This document shows, piece by piece, positions 1 through 7,799 of a stretch of DNA of 36,483 bases. Source of the stretch: Armatimonadota bacterium (GTDB lineage Bacteria > Armatimonadota > JAAZEB01); assembly GCA_012512505.1 (NCBI GenBank), contig JAAZEB010000096.1:1-36483 (forward strand), in the 5' to 3' direction. The notes under the pieces were generated by a model. The model was not told the DNA's origin. It worked only from the letters and a program-made list of their open reading frames with translations, and made no database searches. The first letter of the stretch is position 1. Every line of letters begins with the position of its first letter. The position numbers and the translations under genes are program-made.

Positions 1-140
1 GAAGCCCGATGGCTCGGGCACTCCGGCCATCCCTCCTGGAGGAGTACCATCTCCCCGGCGTCTCGCCGGCCGGCGAGACGCCGGCGATCCGACCACGTAC
101 TTGGTGTAGAGGGGTCTCCGACCCCTATTTCGCCGCCCCT
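1..140 (+). repeat. Composite dispersed intergenic repeat (type A then type B)
   Basis: The first 28 bases match the 3' half of the 80-bp unit tandemly repeated at 25821-26061, including the hairpin GCCCGA-tggc-TCGGGC. They are followed by a second element built on GCCGGCG-NNN-CGCCGGC (69-85), whose right flank (86-100) is identical to the copy at 26125-26139. Positions 55-84 form a perfect 30-bp palindrome. The element is cut by the window edge. It reads open in frame with the downstream radical SAM gene, but that is a GC-rich by-product, not coding sequence. Confidence 0.75.
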
Positions 141-197
141 CGGCGTGGTGCAGGGGGGGGAGCCGCCAGAGCACGCTGGCGGAACGAGAGGTTGCCG

Positions 198-1439
198 ATG
201 TATGCCTGCCATCCGGAGAAAGTGTACCTGACCGAATGGACCCTGGAGGACCCGCGCGCGGCCGAACGCGCCCGGCGCCTCGCCGCGGCGATGGGCCATC
301 CCCAGCCGGAGGTGGTGACCGCCGCGGAGCTGGCGGCGGCGATGCACGAGCGCGGCTGGCGTGATCTGGAGGGCCGACGCACCGGCGCGGTGCGCCGCCC
401 GGGTGCCCCGGACGTGATCCTCAACGCCTTCCTCTGGGACAAGGAGCGCGTAGCGGCGATCACACGCGCGCACCCCGAGCTGCTCGCCTACCTCCTCTGC
501 GGCCACGGCGCCTGGAGCCTCCGCGATGGGCCGGCGTTCCGGCGCGAGCAGGGGTGCGTGTGCCAGCGCGCCTGGGAGATCCACTCCGCCTTCGGCTGCC
601 TGCACGCCTGTGATTACTGCCACGTCGGCAGCTTCCTCAACATCATGACCAACCTGGAGGCGCTGGTCGAACGCCTGGAGCCCCTGATCGCCGCCAACCC
701 GTGGCTGCGCCTGTACAAGTACGACAACCTCACCGACACGATCTGCCTGGAGCCGGAATACGGCGCCTCGCGGGTGATGGTGGAGTTCTTCGCCCGCCAG
801 CCGGATCGCTACTTGATGCTCTACACCAAGAGCGACAACGTGGACCACCTGTTGGGGCTGGACCACCGCGGGCACACAATCGTCAACTGGTCACTCTCCG
901 GGCCCACCAGCGCCCGGCTGATCGAGAAGGGCACGCCCTCGATGGAGGCGCGGATCGCCGCCATGCGGAAGTGCCAGGAGGCCGGCTACACCGTGCGCGC
1001 GCGCATTTCGCCGATCTGCCCGGTGGCCGACTGGCGTACCGAGGCCACCACGTTGGTGGAAACTCTGTTCGCCGCGGCACGCCCGGACCTGATCACCATC
1101 GATGTGCTCGGCTGGATGAACGCCCGGCAGATGCTGGAGGCCATGGACACGTCGCTGTTTGAGCCGCGCTTCCGCGCCTATCTGGAGGAACTCGCCCCGC
1201 AGCCGCCCCCGCCGCACCGCAAACACCTCTTCTCCCACGCCTGGCGCGTAGAGATCCTGCGCCACTACCTGGCCGAGATCCGGCGCGTCAGCCCACGCAC
1301 CCCCGTCTCCATCTGTATGGAGACCACGGAGATGTGGGCCGAGCTGGGCCCAGAGCTGGGGATGGAGCCAGAGCAGTACGCCTGCTGCTGTGGCCCGAGC
1401 AGCGTGCCCGGCCATCCCCTGCTGTCAGCCGCCGACTAG
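198..1439 (+). CDS. Spore photoproduct lyase-like radical SAM protein
   Basis: 413-residue cytosolic protein. It carries the radical SAM cluster motif CX3CX2C at C134, C138 and C141 (GCLHACDYC), expected to bind a 4Fe-4S cluster and cleave S-adenosylmethionine. The following LYKYDNLTD, LYTKSDNVD and VNWSLS segments resemble the SPL/COG1533 family, which includes the enzyme repairing UV-induced thymine dimers. The C-terminus has an extra CCCG cysteine cluster. An upstream ATG at position 9 is in frame, but it lies in a dispersed repeat; the ATG at 198 has an AGAGG ribosome site and begins with recognisable protein (MYACHPEKVY). It stands alone, with a pseudopilin gene converging on it. Family membership is fairly sure; true photolyase activity is unproven because many SPL-like proteins act on unknown substrates. 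Confidence 0.75.
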   Translation: MYACHPEKVYLTEWTLEDPRAAERARRLAAAMGHPQPEVVTAAELAAAMHERGWRDLEGRRTGAVRRPGAPDVILNAFLWDKERVAAITRAHPELLAYLLCGHGAWSLRDGPAFRREQGCVCQRAWEIHSAFGCLHACDYCHVGSFLNIMTNLEALVERLEPLIAANPWLRLYKYDNLTDTICLEPEYGASRVMVEFFARQPDRYLMLYTKSDNVDHLLGLDHRGHTIVNWSLSGPTSARLIEKGTPSMEARIAAMRKCQEAGYTVRARISPICPVADWRTEATTLVETLFAAARPDLITIDVLGWMNARQMLEAMDTSLFEPRFRAYLEELAPQPPPPHRKHLFSHAWRVEILRHYLAEIRRVSPRTPVSICMETTEMWAELGPELGMEPEQYACCCGPSSVPGHPLLSAAD

Positions 1440-1621
1440 TACAACAACCGCAGATAGCTCAGGGCCTTCTCACTCAGCGGGTCACGCCCCGGCGAGGGCG
1501 GCCGGATCGCCGGCCTCTGGCCGGCACCCCCGTGATTCGCCAACGGGCAGATGAGCAGGCAAGGCATCCCAAGCACCACCGCGTGCAGGAACGCGGCGGT
1601 GCGCCCGGCGGCGGGTGGGCG

Positions 1622-2413
1622 CTACCGCCAGAGGCGGACGAACCACTGGTTGTCCTGCGGCGTCGGCTCCCAGAAGTACTTGCGCGGCGCCTGCCGTTTG
1701 ACGTGGCCGTCACAGAAAAGGTAATTGTTCATCCCGTTGTGCCACGCCTCGTGTGCCAGCCAGCCGTTGTTCCAGCGCTGGTTCGGGTAGATGTCGTACC
1801 CCTTCACGCTGTCCCAATAGCCGCAGCGCCCCACGTAGCCATAGCCGGGGTAGAGACGCACGATGTTCGGGATCCCCTCGAAGAGGAGGATCGTCTCAGA
1901 CGGCGCCGGGATCAGCGCCAGCGGCAGCGTGCCGATCACCTGGTTGGCCGCCGGCCAGGGGAGCACGTCCGGCGGGTTGCGCAGCGCCGAGTTCATCCCG
2001 TAGGTGCGCGGCTGGAACTGCGACTCCCAGCCCATCTTCCACGAAGGGCAAACCCACACGCTCTGCAAGCCGGCGCCCTGGTTCCGCAGGTACGGCTCCA
2101 GGCCGCCCCCGTGGTCCTGGTGCCAGTAGTGCCGGTCGCCCACCAACCCGCCGGGGGAAGGCAGGTAACCATCGTAATCCTCGGCGTAGAGAAGAAAGGC
2201 CAGGCCGAACTGGCGCAGGTTCGACTGGCAGCCGGTGGCGCGGGCGGTTTCGCGGGCGCGGTGGAGCACGGGCAGCAGCAGGGCGGCAAGGATGGCGATC
2301 ACGGCGATCACCACCAACACTTCCACCAGGGTGAACCCTGCCCGGTTCGGGGCCGGCGCACCCGGGGCGTTGCGCGGGCGGCGGTGGCCCGCGAGACGCG
2401 TGCGGAGCAGCAT
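1622..2413 (-). CDS. Type II secretion/pilin-like pseudopilin (DUF1559-type)
   Basis: About 263 residues. The N-terminus has a basic leader and the prepilin peptidase site [23 protein letters not shown], a hydrophobic helix for inner-membrane insertion and pilus assembly. This is followed by [19 protein letters not shown] and a late FCDGHVK motif (the H-x-G region), typical of the DUF1559/'prepilin-type cleavage and methylation' proteins abundant in Armatimonadota and Planctomycetota. It is expected to be exported and cleaved after Gly. The start at 2413 has GGGAAA six bases upstream; an in-frame ATG at 2458 would give a 41-residue leader and cannot be excluded. A strong promoter lies at 2540-2569. 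No secretion machinery is adjacent, so the role (surface display or minor pilin) is unknown. Confidence 0.85.
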   Translation of the reverse strand: MLLRTRLAGHRRPRNAPGAPAPNRAGFTLVEVLVVIAVIAILAALLLPVLHRARETARATGCQSNLRQFGLAFLLYAEDYDGYLPSPGGLVGDRHYWHQDHGGGLEPYLRNQGAGLQSVWVCPSWKMGWESQFQPRTYGMNSALRNPPDVLPWPAANQVIGTLPLALIPAPSETILLFEGIPNIVRLYPGYGYVGRCGYWDSVKGYDIYPNQRWNNGWLAHEAWHNGMNNYLFCDGHVKRQAPRKYFWEPTPQDNQWFVRLWR

Positions 2414-2539
2414 GGCGGCTTTCCCGGCGGCGCGAGCGGGGGTCGGCCGAACTGGCATCCACTCTGGAGACGACCGGGCGCGTCAGTGGGGGCGACGACC
2501 CCTGGCCGTGCCCCCCGGTTTGCCCCGGTTGCCGGGCTG

Positions 2540-2569
2540 AGTATAGCACGGCCCACCGGCGCAGGTCAA
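2540..2569 (-). promoter_or_regulatory. SigA-type promoter of the pseudopilin gene
   Basis: On the minus strand TTGACC (2569-2564), an 18-base spacer and TATACT (2545-2540), preceded by TGC as an extended -10. Predicted start is near 2533, giving a leader of 75 or 120 bases depending on the start codon used. Confidence 0.7.
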
Positions 2570-2684
2570 GCGCCGAAATCCGGCGAATTCCCTTGCGTCA
2601 TGCGGGATTGTGGTGAAGGAGTACCACGCGCGGTCGTCCAATAGGGGAGCGTTGAGTTAGCGGTGAAAGGAGGGGAGCAAAGCG

Positions 2685-2957
2685 ATGAACAAGTCGGAGT
2701 TGGTTGCCGCGGTGGCGGACAGGGCCGATCTGAAGCGCCGCGATGCCGCTGCCGCCGTCGATGCCGTGGTGGATGTGATCACGGAGAAGCTGGGCCAGGG
2801 CGAGGAGGTATCCATCATCGGCTTCGGCACCTTTGGCGTCAAGGAGCGAGCCGAGCGGACCGGCCGCAACCCGCGCACCGGCGAGACGATTACGATCGCC
2901 GCCGGCAAGTCGCCCGTTTTCAAAGCCGGGAAGGCCCTCAAAGACGCCCTCGGCTAG
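2685..2957 (+). CDS. hup: HU family DNA-binding protein
   Basis: 90-residue nucleoid protein, the usual HU length. MNKSELV opens the helical dimerisation domain; IIGFGTFGVKERAERTGRNPRTGE is the conserved turn plus beta-arm that inserts in the DNA minor groove, and the C-terminal VFKAGKALKDAL closes the fold. HU dimers bend and compact DNA and assist replication and recombination. The ribosome site is very strong (AAAGGAGGGG at 2664-2673). It is a single-gene unit: a good terminator follows directly. An upstream promoter was not clear. Identification as HU rather than IHF rests on the overall sequence and solitary context. Confidence 0.95.
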   Translation: MNKSELVAAVADRADLKRRDAAAAVDAVVDVITEKLGQGEEVSIIGFGTFGVKERAERTGRNPRTGETITIAAGKSPVFKAGKALKDALG

Positions 2958-2968
2958 TTTGGCACGGC

Positions 2969-3008
2969 AGCGCCTGAAGGCGCCGCAGCCTTCAGGCGCT
3001 GTTTCTTT
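2969..3008 (+). terminator. Rho-independent terminator of the HU gene
   Basis: A perfect 12-bp stem, AGCGCCTGAAGG (2969-2980) with CCTTCAGGCGCT (2989-3000), an 8-base loop and a T-rich tail (gtttcttt). It starts 11 bases after the HU stop codon. It is the clearest intrinsic terminator in the window. Confidence 0.9.
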
Positions 3009-3109
3009 CCCCCCCCCGCCCCCGTTTCCCGCTTGCCGGCGCGCGGCGAGTTCACCGCGCCGGCGAACGCTTGTGCCAGCGGCAGCCGGACAGGGCCTTT
3101 CCTCGACGG

Positions 3110-3138
3110 TTGCATTCTGGGCGTCGGTGTGCTATCAT
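3110..3138 (+). promoter_or_regulatory. Promoter of the RsbW-like gene
   Basis: TTGCAT (3110-3115), 17-base spacer, TATCAT (3133-3138) with TGC before the -10. The transcript would have a roughly 240-base leader before the start at 3384. That leader contains a small hairpin GGATAC-gcgg-GTATCC (3303-3318). Apart from this and the terminator, the 426-base gap 2958-3383 holds nothing recognisable. Confidence 0.6.
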
Positions 3139-3383
3139 AGCATCGTGATTGCATGGCGGGAAGCCCGACCGTGTGCGTGGTTGGTCCGAACTAGTTATTA
3201 CCCAGCACTAGACGAGAAAAAGGGGTCTGGCGTCCAGAAGCGGCGTGGTAGTCTCGGCCGCGGCCGGGAAATCGCAACGCGAACGGCAGGACCCCGCCCG
3301 TGGGATACGCGGGTATCCAACTAAGGGGACAAACGGCACGGTGGGGCTTTCCCGTTCCCGAGGGAGGCCGGAGGCGAGGTGGG

Positions 3384-3827
3384 ATGGGAGCAGCGCAGGG
3401 AGGCGCCAGATCACCAGAGGTCATTGAGCTCACGGTTCCTTCCGACGCACGCTTCCTGGAGCTGGTTTACGCCTGTACCGAGCAGATCTGCAAGCAGACC
3501 GGCCGGCTCACCGCCGAAGAAACCTTCAAAATCGCCTGGGGCGTCCATGAAGCCTGCGTGAACGTCATCGAGCACGCCCACCAGTTCCAGGCCTGCAAAC
3601 CGCTCCGTATTCAGGCGCTTGCCTGCCCCGACTGCCTCGAGTTCCGCATCTACGACTCCGGCCCCGGCTTTGACCTGGCACGCATCCCCGAGCCAGACCC
3701 CTCTCAGGTGTTCGAGCGCGGGCGCGGCCTGTTCGGCATGCGCCAGTGCATGGATCTGGTGGAGTACCGCCAGGGAGCGCACGGCAACTGCCTGCGCCTG
3801 GTGCGCCGCATCGGCGCCTTCGCCTGA
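3384..3827 (+). CDS. RsbW-type anti-sigma factor / serine kinase
   Basis: 147-residue histidine-kinase-like ATPase of the RsbW/SpoIIAB type. Such proteins bind a sigma factor or other partner and phosphorylate a STAS antagonist on serine. All ATP motifs are intact: N box EACVN (E56, N60), G1 DSGPGF (91-96) and G2 GRGLFGM (113-119). The start at 3384 was chosen because GGAGGCGAGG precedes it; an earlier ATG at 3300 has no ribosome site. A STAS protein is encoded 3.6 kb away (7440-7799), a possible partner by inference only. It converges on the FAD oxidoreductase gene with just one base between stop codons, leaving no room for a terminator. Confidence 0.85.
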   Translation: MGAAQGGARSPEVIELTVPSDARFLELVYACTEQICKQTGRLTAEETFKIAWGVHEACVNVIEHAHQFQACKPLRIQALACPDCLEFRIYDSGPGFDLARIPEPDPSQVFERGRGLFGMRQCMDLVEYRQGAHGNCLRLVRRIGAFA

Positions 3828-3828
3828 A

Positions 3829-5601
3829 TCAACCTTCCCGCGCCAGACGTTCGGCGAGACGCAACGCCCCCTCGCCACGGGTGAGCCCCGCCGCGTCCAG
3901 CGGCAGCCGCGGCGGCGGCAGGTCGGGCCGGTCGGTGACGAGCGGTTGGTCCGGCTCGAAGCGCAGGTGGTCGTCGGCGCCCGGCCACACCCCCGTCGCC
4001 GCCAGCCACTGCACGGCGGCAAACGCCGGATGCGACAACGGCACGTCCTCGTACCAGTAGAGCGGCATACCACACTGCACCAGCAGCCGCTGCAGGCGCC
4101 GCAGCGCCGCCTCATCCTCGGCCACCTGGCGGGGCAACAGCCCGGTGTTGAGACAGAACGCGGCCACTGCCCCGGCCGCCTCGCCGATGGCCCACTCCGC
4201 CGGATGCACGCGGTAGGCGCCGTTGGTGATGTGGGTGGTGCCCAGGTTCTTTGCCGCCGGCAGCAGGTTCTCCAGGCGCACCGGCACCAGCGCGCCCAGC
4301 GGCACCTGGAAGGGGCGTGTCGCCGCGCCTACCTGCGGCTGGTTGCCGGCGCAGGCGTGGATGTCGATGCTGTAGAGGCCAATCCCTACCGAGTCGGGGA
4401 AGAAGACCGCGCGTGCCCCCGGGTTGTCGCGGGCAGCGATGTCGCTTTCCACGATGGTGCGCCGCGCCAGGATTCGCCGCGATTCGCGGATGTAAGGGTA
4501 TTTGCTGAGGCCATCCTCCGTGCCCATCACGTCGGCGCGCAGGCGGAACTCGGGATAGCCGTAGCCGCCATCGTCGCGGGGCACCTCCGTCTGCAGGTAG
4601 TAGAGGAAGCCCAGGCTCAGCAGCCGCGCCTGGCGGAACAGCTCCGCGCGCCCGGCCGCGTCGCGGATGGCAACGTTGCCGCCGGCGAAGTCGTTGGCCG
4701 TCCAGTTGATCATCGCGATGTCGTTGGGGAAGCGCGGATCGTCGAAGTTCGCCCGGTCAATGAGCCGGCGGTAGGTCCAGAACGGCCCGAAGCTGCCGGG
4801 CGCGGTGTGGAACATGCCGTAGCGCACCTGCCCCTTGGAAGGACCGTAGTCCACAACGAGGGTGTACGGCTGCGAGTCGCGGAACTGCTCGTAGCCTTCC
4901 GGTTTGGCGATGGTGTGGTTGGCGCCGGGGCACCACTCGATGGCGAAGGGGAAGGTGAAGCTCTGGGCCCACTCCGGGTTGCCCACCTCCGGCGCGTGCT
5001 CTTCGCCGGTCTGGGAGCACGCCTCCGATCCGACGACGTGCTCCGCGCCGGTCAGCGGCAGCAGATCGCCCAGTTCGGTGGCATCGAGGAAGTAGCGGGC
5101 GCGGATGCACGTCTCCCGGCCGTCACTCCCACGCACCCAGACCGCGGTGACGCGGTCCCCCTCCAGCTCCGCGGCAACCGGCACGTGCTCGCGCAGCAGG
5201 CGCAGGCGGCCGGCCGCCTCCTCGGGGGCCAGCATCGCCTCCAGGACGGCCAGGCCGGCGCGCGGCTCGAAGCAGAGTCGGCTCACCCAACCGTTGCCGG
5301 GGTTCAGGTGAGGGTTGGCCGCCGCCGCTGGCGTGAGCTGATAGTGGGTGCGGTAGTAGTCGCGGATGCCGTTGCGCAGCTCGTAGTAGCTGGCGGTGCC
5401 GCCAAACTCCTCGATGTAGCGGTGCTCGTCCAACGCCGAGACGCCCTGGGCGGTGAGCTGCCCACCGATCCAGTCGGTCTCCTCGGTGAGCACGACGGTG
5501 TGCCCCAACCGGGCGGCGCGCAGGGCCGCGGCGCAGCCTCCGGTGCCCCCGCCAATCACCGCCACCTCTGCCTCCAACACGGCCGCTGTGTCGTGTGCCA
5601 T
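3829..5601 (-). CDS. FAD-dependent oxidoreductase (FAD_oxidored type)
   Basis: 590-residue flavoprotein. The N-terminus has the dinucleotide-binding loop VIGGGTGGCAAA (GGGTGG at 17-22), then ETDWIGGQLTAQG, typical of the family of FAD oxidoreductases found in Armatimonadota, Planctomycetota and Bacteroidota. YFLDATELGDLLPLTG and the C-terminal PAAKNLGTTHITNGAYRVHPAEWAIGEAAG complete the FAD fold. The C-terminal 80 residues (LAATGVWPGADDHLRFEPDQPL) resemble an S-layer-homology-like tail, which is unusual if the protein is cytosolic. The start at 5601 has GGAGGAACAG just upstream; the in-frame ORF upstream is a repeat. Substrate is unknown; sugar-polymer or xanthan-type oxidation is a guess. 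It is divergent from the URO-D-like gene. Confidence 0.8.
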   Translation of the reverse strand: MAHDTAAVLEAEVAVIGGGTGGCAAALRAARLGHTVVLTEETDWIGGQLTAQGVSALDEHRYIEEFGGTASYYELRNGIRDYYRTHYQLTPAAAANPHLNPGNGWVSRLCFEPRAGLAVLEAMLAPEEAAGRLRLLREHVPVAAELEGDRVTAVWVRGSDGRETCIRARYFLDATELGDLLPLTGAEHVVGSEACSQTGEEHAPEVGNPEWAQSFTFPFAIEWCPGANHTIAKPEGYEQFRDSQPYTLVVDYGPSKGQVRYGMFHTAPGSFGPFWTYRRLIDRANFDDPRFPNDIAMINWTANDFAGGNVAIRDAAGRAELFRQARLLSLGFLYYLQTEVPRDDGGYGYPEFRLRADVMGTEDGLSKYPYIRESRRILARRTIVESDIAARDNPGARAVFFPDSVGIGLYSIDIHACAGNQPQVGAATRPFQVPLGALVPVRLENLLPAAKNLGTTHITNGAYRVHPAEWAIGEAAGAVAAFCLNTGLLPRQVAEDEAALRRLQRLLVQCGMPLYWYEDVPLSHPAFAAVQWLAATGVWPGADDHLRFEPDQPLVTDRPDLPPPRLPLDAAGLTRGEGALRLAERLAREG

Positions 5602-5696
5602 CTGTTCCTCCGCGCCAAAGAAGCCTGCCACTCCCTTTCGACGGCGGTTGAGGCACAACCTTGCCTCCATAGGAGTTCGGGAATCCGAGTGGGGTC

Positions 5697-5780
5697 GGAG
5701 CGCCGGCGTCCCGCCGGCATCCCTCCTCCTCCAGGGGCGGCCGGCACTGCGACTGCGGCCGCCAGGTGGCACTCCTGATT
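5697..5780 (-). repeat. Dispersed type B repeat, inverted copy
   Basis: Contains GCCGGCG-tcc-CGCCGGC (5702-5718), a perfect 7-bp hairpin whose reverse complement is the GCCGGCG-gga-CGCCGGC core at 26108-26124. It lies between the divergent FAD oxidoreductase and URO-D-like genes, upstream of the URO-D promoter. Confidence 0.6.
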
Positions 5781-5808
5781 CTTGAGCTGCCACGCCCGAC
5801 GCTCCCTC

Positions 5809-5838
5809 TTGACGCGCCTGTACCCCCGATGCTAGAAT
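5809..5838 (+). promoter_or_regulatory. Promoter of the URO-D-like gene
   Basis: TTGACG (5809-5814), 18-base spacer, TAGAAT (5833-5838), with TGC directly before the -10. Predicted transcription start is near 5845, about 25 bases before the ATG. Confidence 0.75.
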
Positions 5839-5869
5839 GAACGTGTTCTGGAGAGAGCGAGGTAGCGGT

Positions 5870-7003
5870 ATGAGTGCAGCCACGAGTCGCGAGCGTGTGT
5901 TCGCTGCCCTGTCACTCGACGGCACCGACGACTTCCCGGTGCTTTTGCCGTATCTCGGCATCCTCCTGCGTGATCACTGGGCCGAGATCACCAACCTTCC
6001 GTGGTGGGTGGAACTGGCGGGCGACATTGAGTCGCGCTTCCAGGTGGCCCGCGATCTGCTTGAGGCGACCGCCATCGACTGGACGCCTGGCGAGATGTGC
6101 GCCGGCCGCGCCTGGCGCGAGGAGCACCGGGTGGGGCATGAGGGGGGGCGCGTCTTCTTGCAGAACCGGGTCAGTGGCGAGCGCCGTGAGGTGCACCCGG
6201 AACCGCCCGGCGGCACGCAGTCGTTCGCAAAAACCCCCCTGATCACCAGCATCGCTGACGTGGACCGCCTGCTGCCGATCACCCCGCACACGCAGTTGGT
6301 GGCTGAAGGCTACCTCGACTACGCCCGGCGCGCCGTCGCTGCCCTGGGCTCCGACCACTTCATCTTCGCCTCGGTGGGCGCTCCCTTCTGGTGCGCGTTC
6401 AACTACCTCACCTTCGAGGGCCTGATGACCGCCGTGGTAGAGAACTCGGACTTGCTGGGCTACTTGCTCGAGCGCCTGACCGCGCAGCAGATCGAAAGCG
6501 TGCGTGCTTACGCCGCCGCCGGCATCCATGGCGTCTGGGTGGAAGATTGCTACTCGTCGGCCGACTTGATCTCCGCCGAACAGTTTCGGCGCTTCGCGCT
6601 TCCCTACGTGGCGCGCGTCATCGCGGAGATCAAGGCCCTGGGGATGCACGCGGTCTACTACTTCTGCGGCGACGTGCACGACCGCCTGACCGACCTGGTG
6701 GCGGCTGGCCCCTCAGCCCTGTCGCTGGAGGAGAGCAAGAAGGGCTTCCGGATCGACCTGGCGGAGGTGGCCGAGATCGTCCGGGGCCGGTGCGCGCTGC
6801 TGGGTAATCTGGACGCGGTAGGCGTGCTGGAGCAAGGCGACAGCGAGACGCTGCGGCGTGCCCTGGCCCAACAGGCGGCGGTGGGGCGAAAGTGGCCACG
6901 CTTTGCCTTCTCGCTGGGAAGCCCGGTCACGGCGCTCACCCCACTGTCGCGAGTGCAAGAGTACGTGCGCACCGCCAGGGAGCTGGCAAGCAGCGCCGCG
7001 TGA
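5870..7003 (+). CDS. Uroporphyrinogen decarboxylase-like protein
   Basis: 377-residue TIM-barrel protein of the URO-D superfamily, recognised from the opening SRERVFAALSLDG, the barrel core IHGVWVEDCYSSADLISAEQFRRFALPY, and AVYYFCGDVHDRLTDLV followed by CALLGNLDAVGVLEQG. Genuine HemE converts uroporphyrinogen III to coproporphyrinogen; this protein lacks the usual HemE N-terminal PVWxMRQAGR motif, so it more likely belongs to the broad methyltransferase/unknown-substrate branch common in Armatimonadota. The start at 5870 is set by the promoter at 5809-5838 and a GAGAG/GAGG ribosome site; the ATG at 5837 overlaps the -10 box and cannot be used. It is a monocistronic unit as far as can be seen, with a 436-base gap following. 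Confidence 0.75.
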   Translation: MSAATSRERVFAALSLDGTDDFPVLLPYLGILLRDHWAEITNLPWWVELAGDIESRFQVARDLLEATAIDWTPGEMCAGRAWREEHRVGHEGGRVFLQNRVSGERREVHPEPPGGTQSFAKTPLITSIADVDRLLPITPHTQLVAEGYLDYARRAVAALGSDHFIFASVGAPFWCAFNYLTFEGLMTAVVENSDLLGYLLERLTAQQIESVRAYAAAGIHGVWVEDCYSSADLISAEQFRRFALPYVARVIAEIKALGMHAVYYFCGDVHDRLTDLVAAGPSALSLEESKKGFRIDLAEVAEIVRGRCALLGNLDAVGVLEQGDSETLRRALAQQAAVGRKWPRFAFSLGSPVTALTPLSRVQEYVRTARELASSAA

Positions 7004-7083
7004 GGAGCGGCACCCTTCGGCCTGCACCCGCTCCCCCGACAGACGCCGGAACACCACCAGACGTTTCGCTTTGCCGCGCAGTG

Positions 7084-7092
7084 TGGTAGAAT
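7084..7092 (+). promoter_or_regulatory. Extended -10 promoter for the STAS-gcv operon
   Basis: TGG-TAGAAT (7084-7092), matching the -10 style of other promoters in the window; the -35 is poor (TTTCGC at 7064-7069). It would give a leader of about 340 bases before the STAS gene. The leader (7100-7439) was read for a glycine riboswitch and none was convincing. Nothing else was found in the gap 7004-7439. Confidence 0.45.
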
Positions 7093-7439
7093 GAGCGTGT
7101 GCGTGTCGCCGCAGAGGCCGAGGTTGCACCCCAGGGGCCACTTCACGCCGTCCGTGTCAACGATCCCCCGGGGTTTCCTGGCTGCGGCACCCATCCCTAT
7201 TTCTCCCGCCGGCACGCTAGGCTCCCGTGGGGGTCGTGCCCGACTGCGGCGGGTTCTTGGGGGTGGTAGCGGTGTGGATCGGGTTGAGCCGGCCGGAGAG
7301 CGGCGTCGGTGACGAGTGGGCCAGTTGTCACGCGCGTCGCCCGGTGTCCGCGGCGCAGCGGGTGTGGTGGTTCGCCGACGGGCCCTTAAGCTGGCCGCCG
7401 TTCCTGAGACGGCCTGGTGGAGAGGGGAGACCAGGAGCC

Positions 7440-7799
7440 ATGAACCTTACGGTGGATGTCAGCCACGTCGAGAACGTGACGGTAGTGGATCTGGTGGGCG
7501 AGCTGGATGCCTTCACGTCACTCGATCTGCGGGAGGCGGTGGTGCGCCTCATCGAGGAGGGCGCGCGCGATATCATCATCAACCTGGAGCGGGTGGAGTT
7601 CATCGACAGCGTGGGCCTGGGCACCCTGGTGGGGTGCCTGAAGCGCTCGGCGGAGCACGGTGGGAGCATCAATCTGGTGTGCGCCAACCCGCAGATTCAG
7701 AAGGTGTTTGACATCACCGGCCTCTCCAAGATCTTCGCCATCTACAAGACGCGCGAGGAAGCCATCCAGCGCCTGGCTCCCCTGGCTGCTGGCAGTTGA
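7440..7799 (+). CDS. STAS-domain anti-anti-sigma factor (RsbV/SpoIIAA-like)
   Basis: 119 residues, the usual size for a single STAS domain. The key segment FIDSVGLGTLVGCLKR holds the DSxGLG loop, with S57 in the position phosphorylated by RsbW-type kinases. In partner switching the unphosphorylated form traps the kinase and frees its target. The ribosome site is GAGAGGGGAGACC-AGGAG before ATG 7440; upstream in-frame sequence lacks protein character. Its TGA overlaps the first ATG of gcvT, so the two are translationally coupled, an odd pairing for a stress regulator and a central metabolic enzyme. Candidate kinases are encoded at 3384-3827 and, in degenerate form, 18074-18484; pairing is inference. 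Confidence 0.9.
   Translation: MNLTVDVSHVENVTVVDLVGELDAFTSLDLREAVVRLIEEGARDIIINLERVEFIDSVGLGTLVGCLKRSAEHGGSINLVCANPQIQKVFDITGLSKIFAIYKTREEAIQRLAPLAAGS

Noticed and set aside
9-197. N-terminal extension of the radical SAM protein from ATG 9
   Set aside because: The added residues are translated dispersed repeat; the same sequence recurs in intergenic DNA at 25860 and 26110.
3619-5778. 719-codon plus-strand open frame opposite the FAD oxidoreductase
   Set aside because: Long antisense frames are common in GC-rich genes; it has no family pattern and covers a clear minus-strand gene with a ribosome site.
7100-7439. Possible glycine riboswitch before the STAS-gcv operon
   Set aside because: The leader has a GGAGAGC string, but the conserved CCGAAGG-type core and tandem aptamer layout were not found. 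A covariance-model search would decide.
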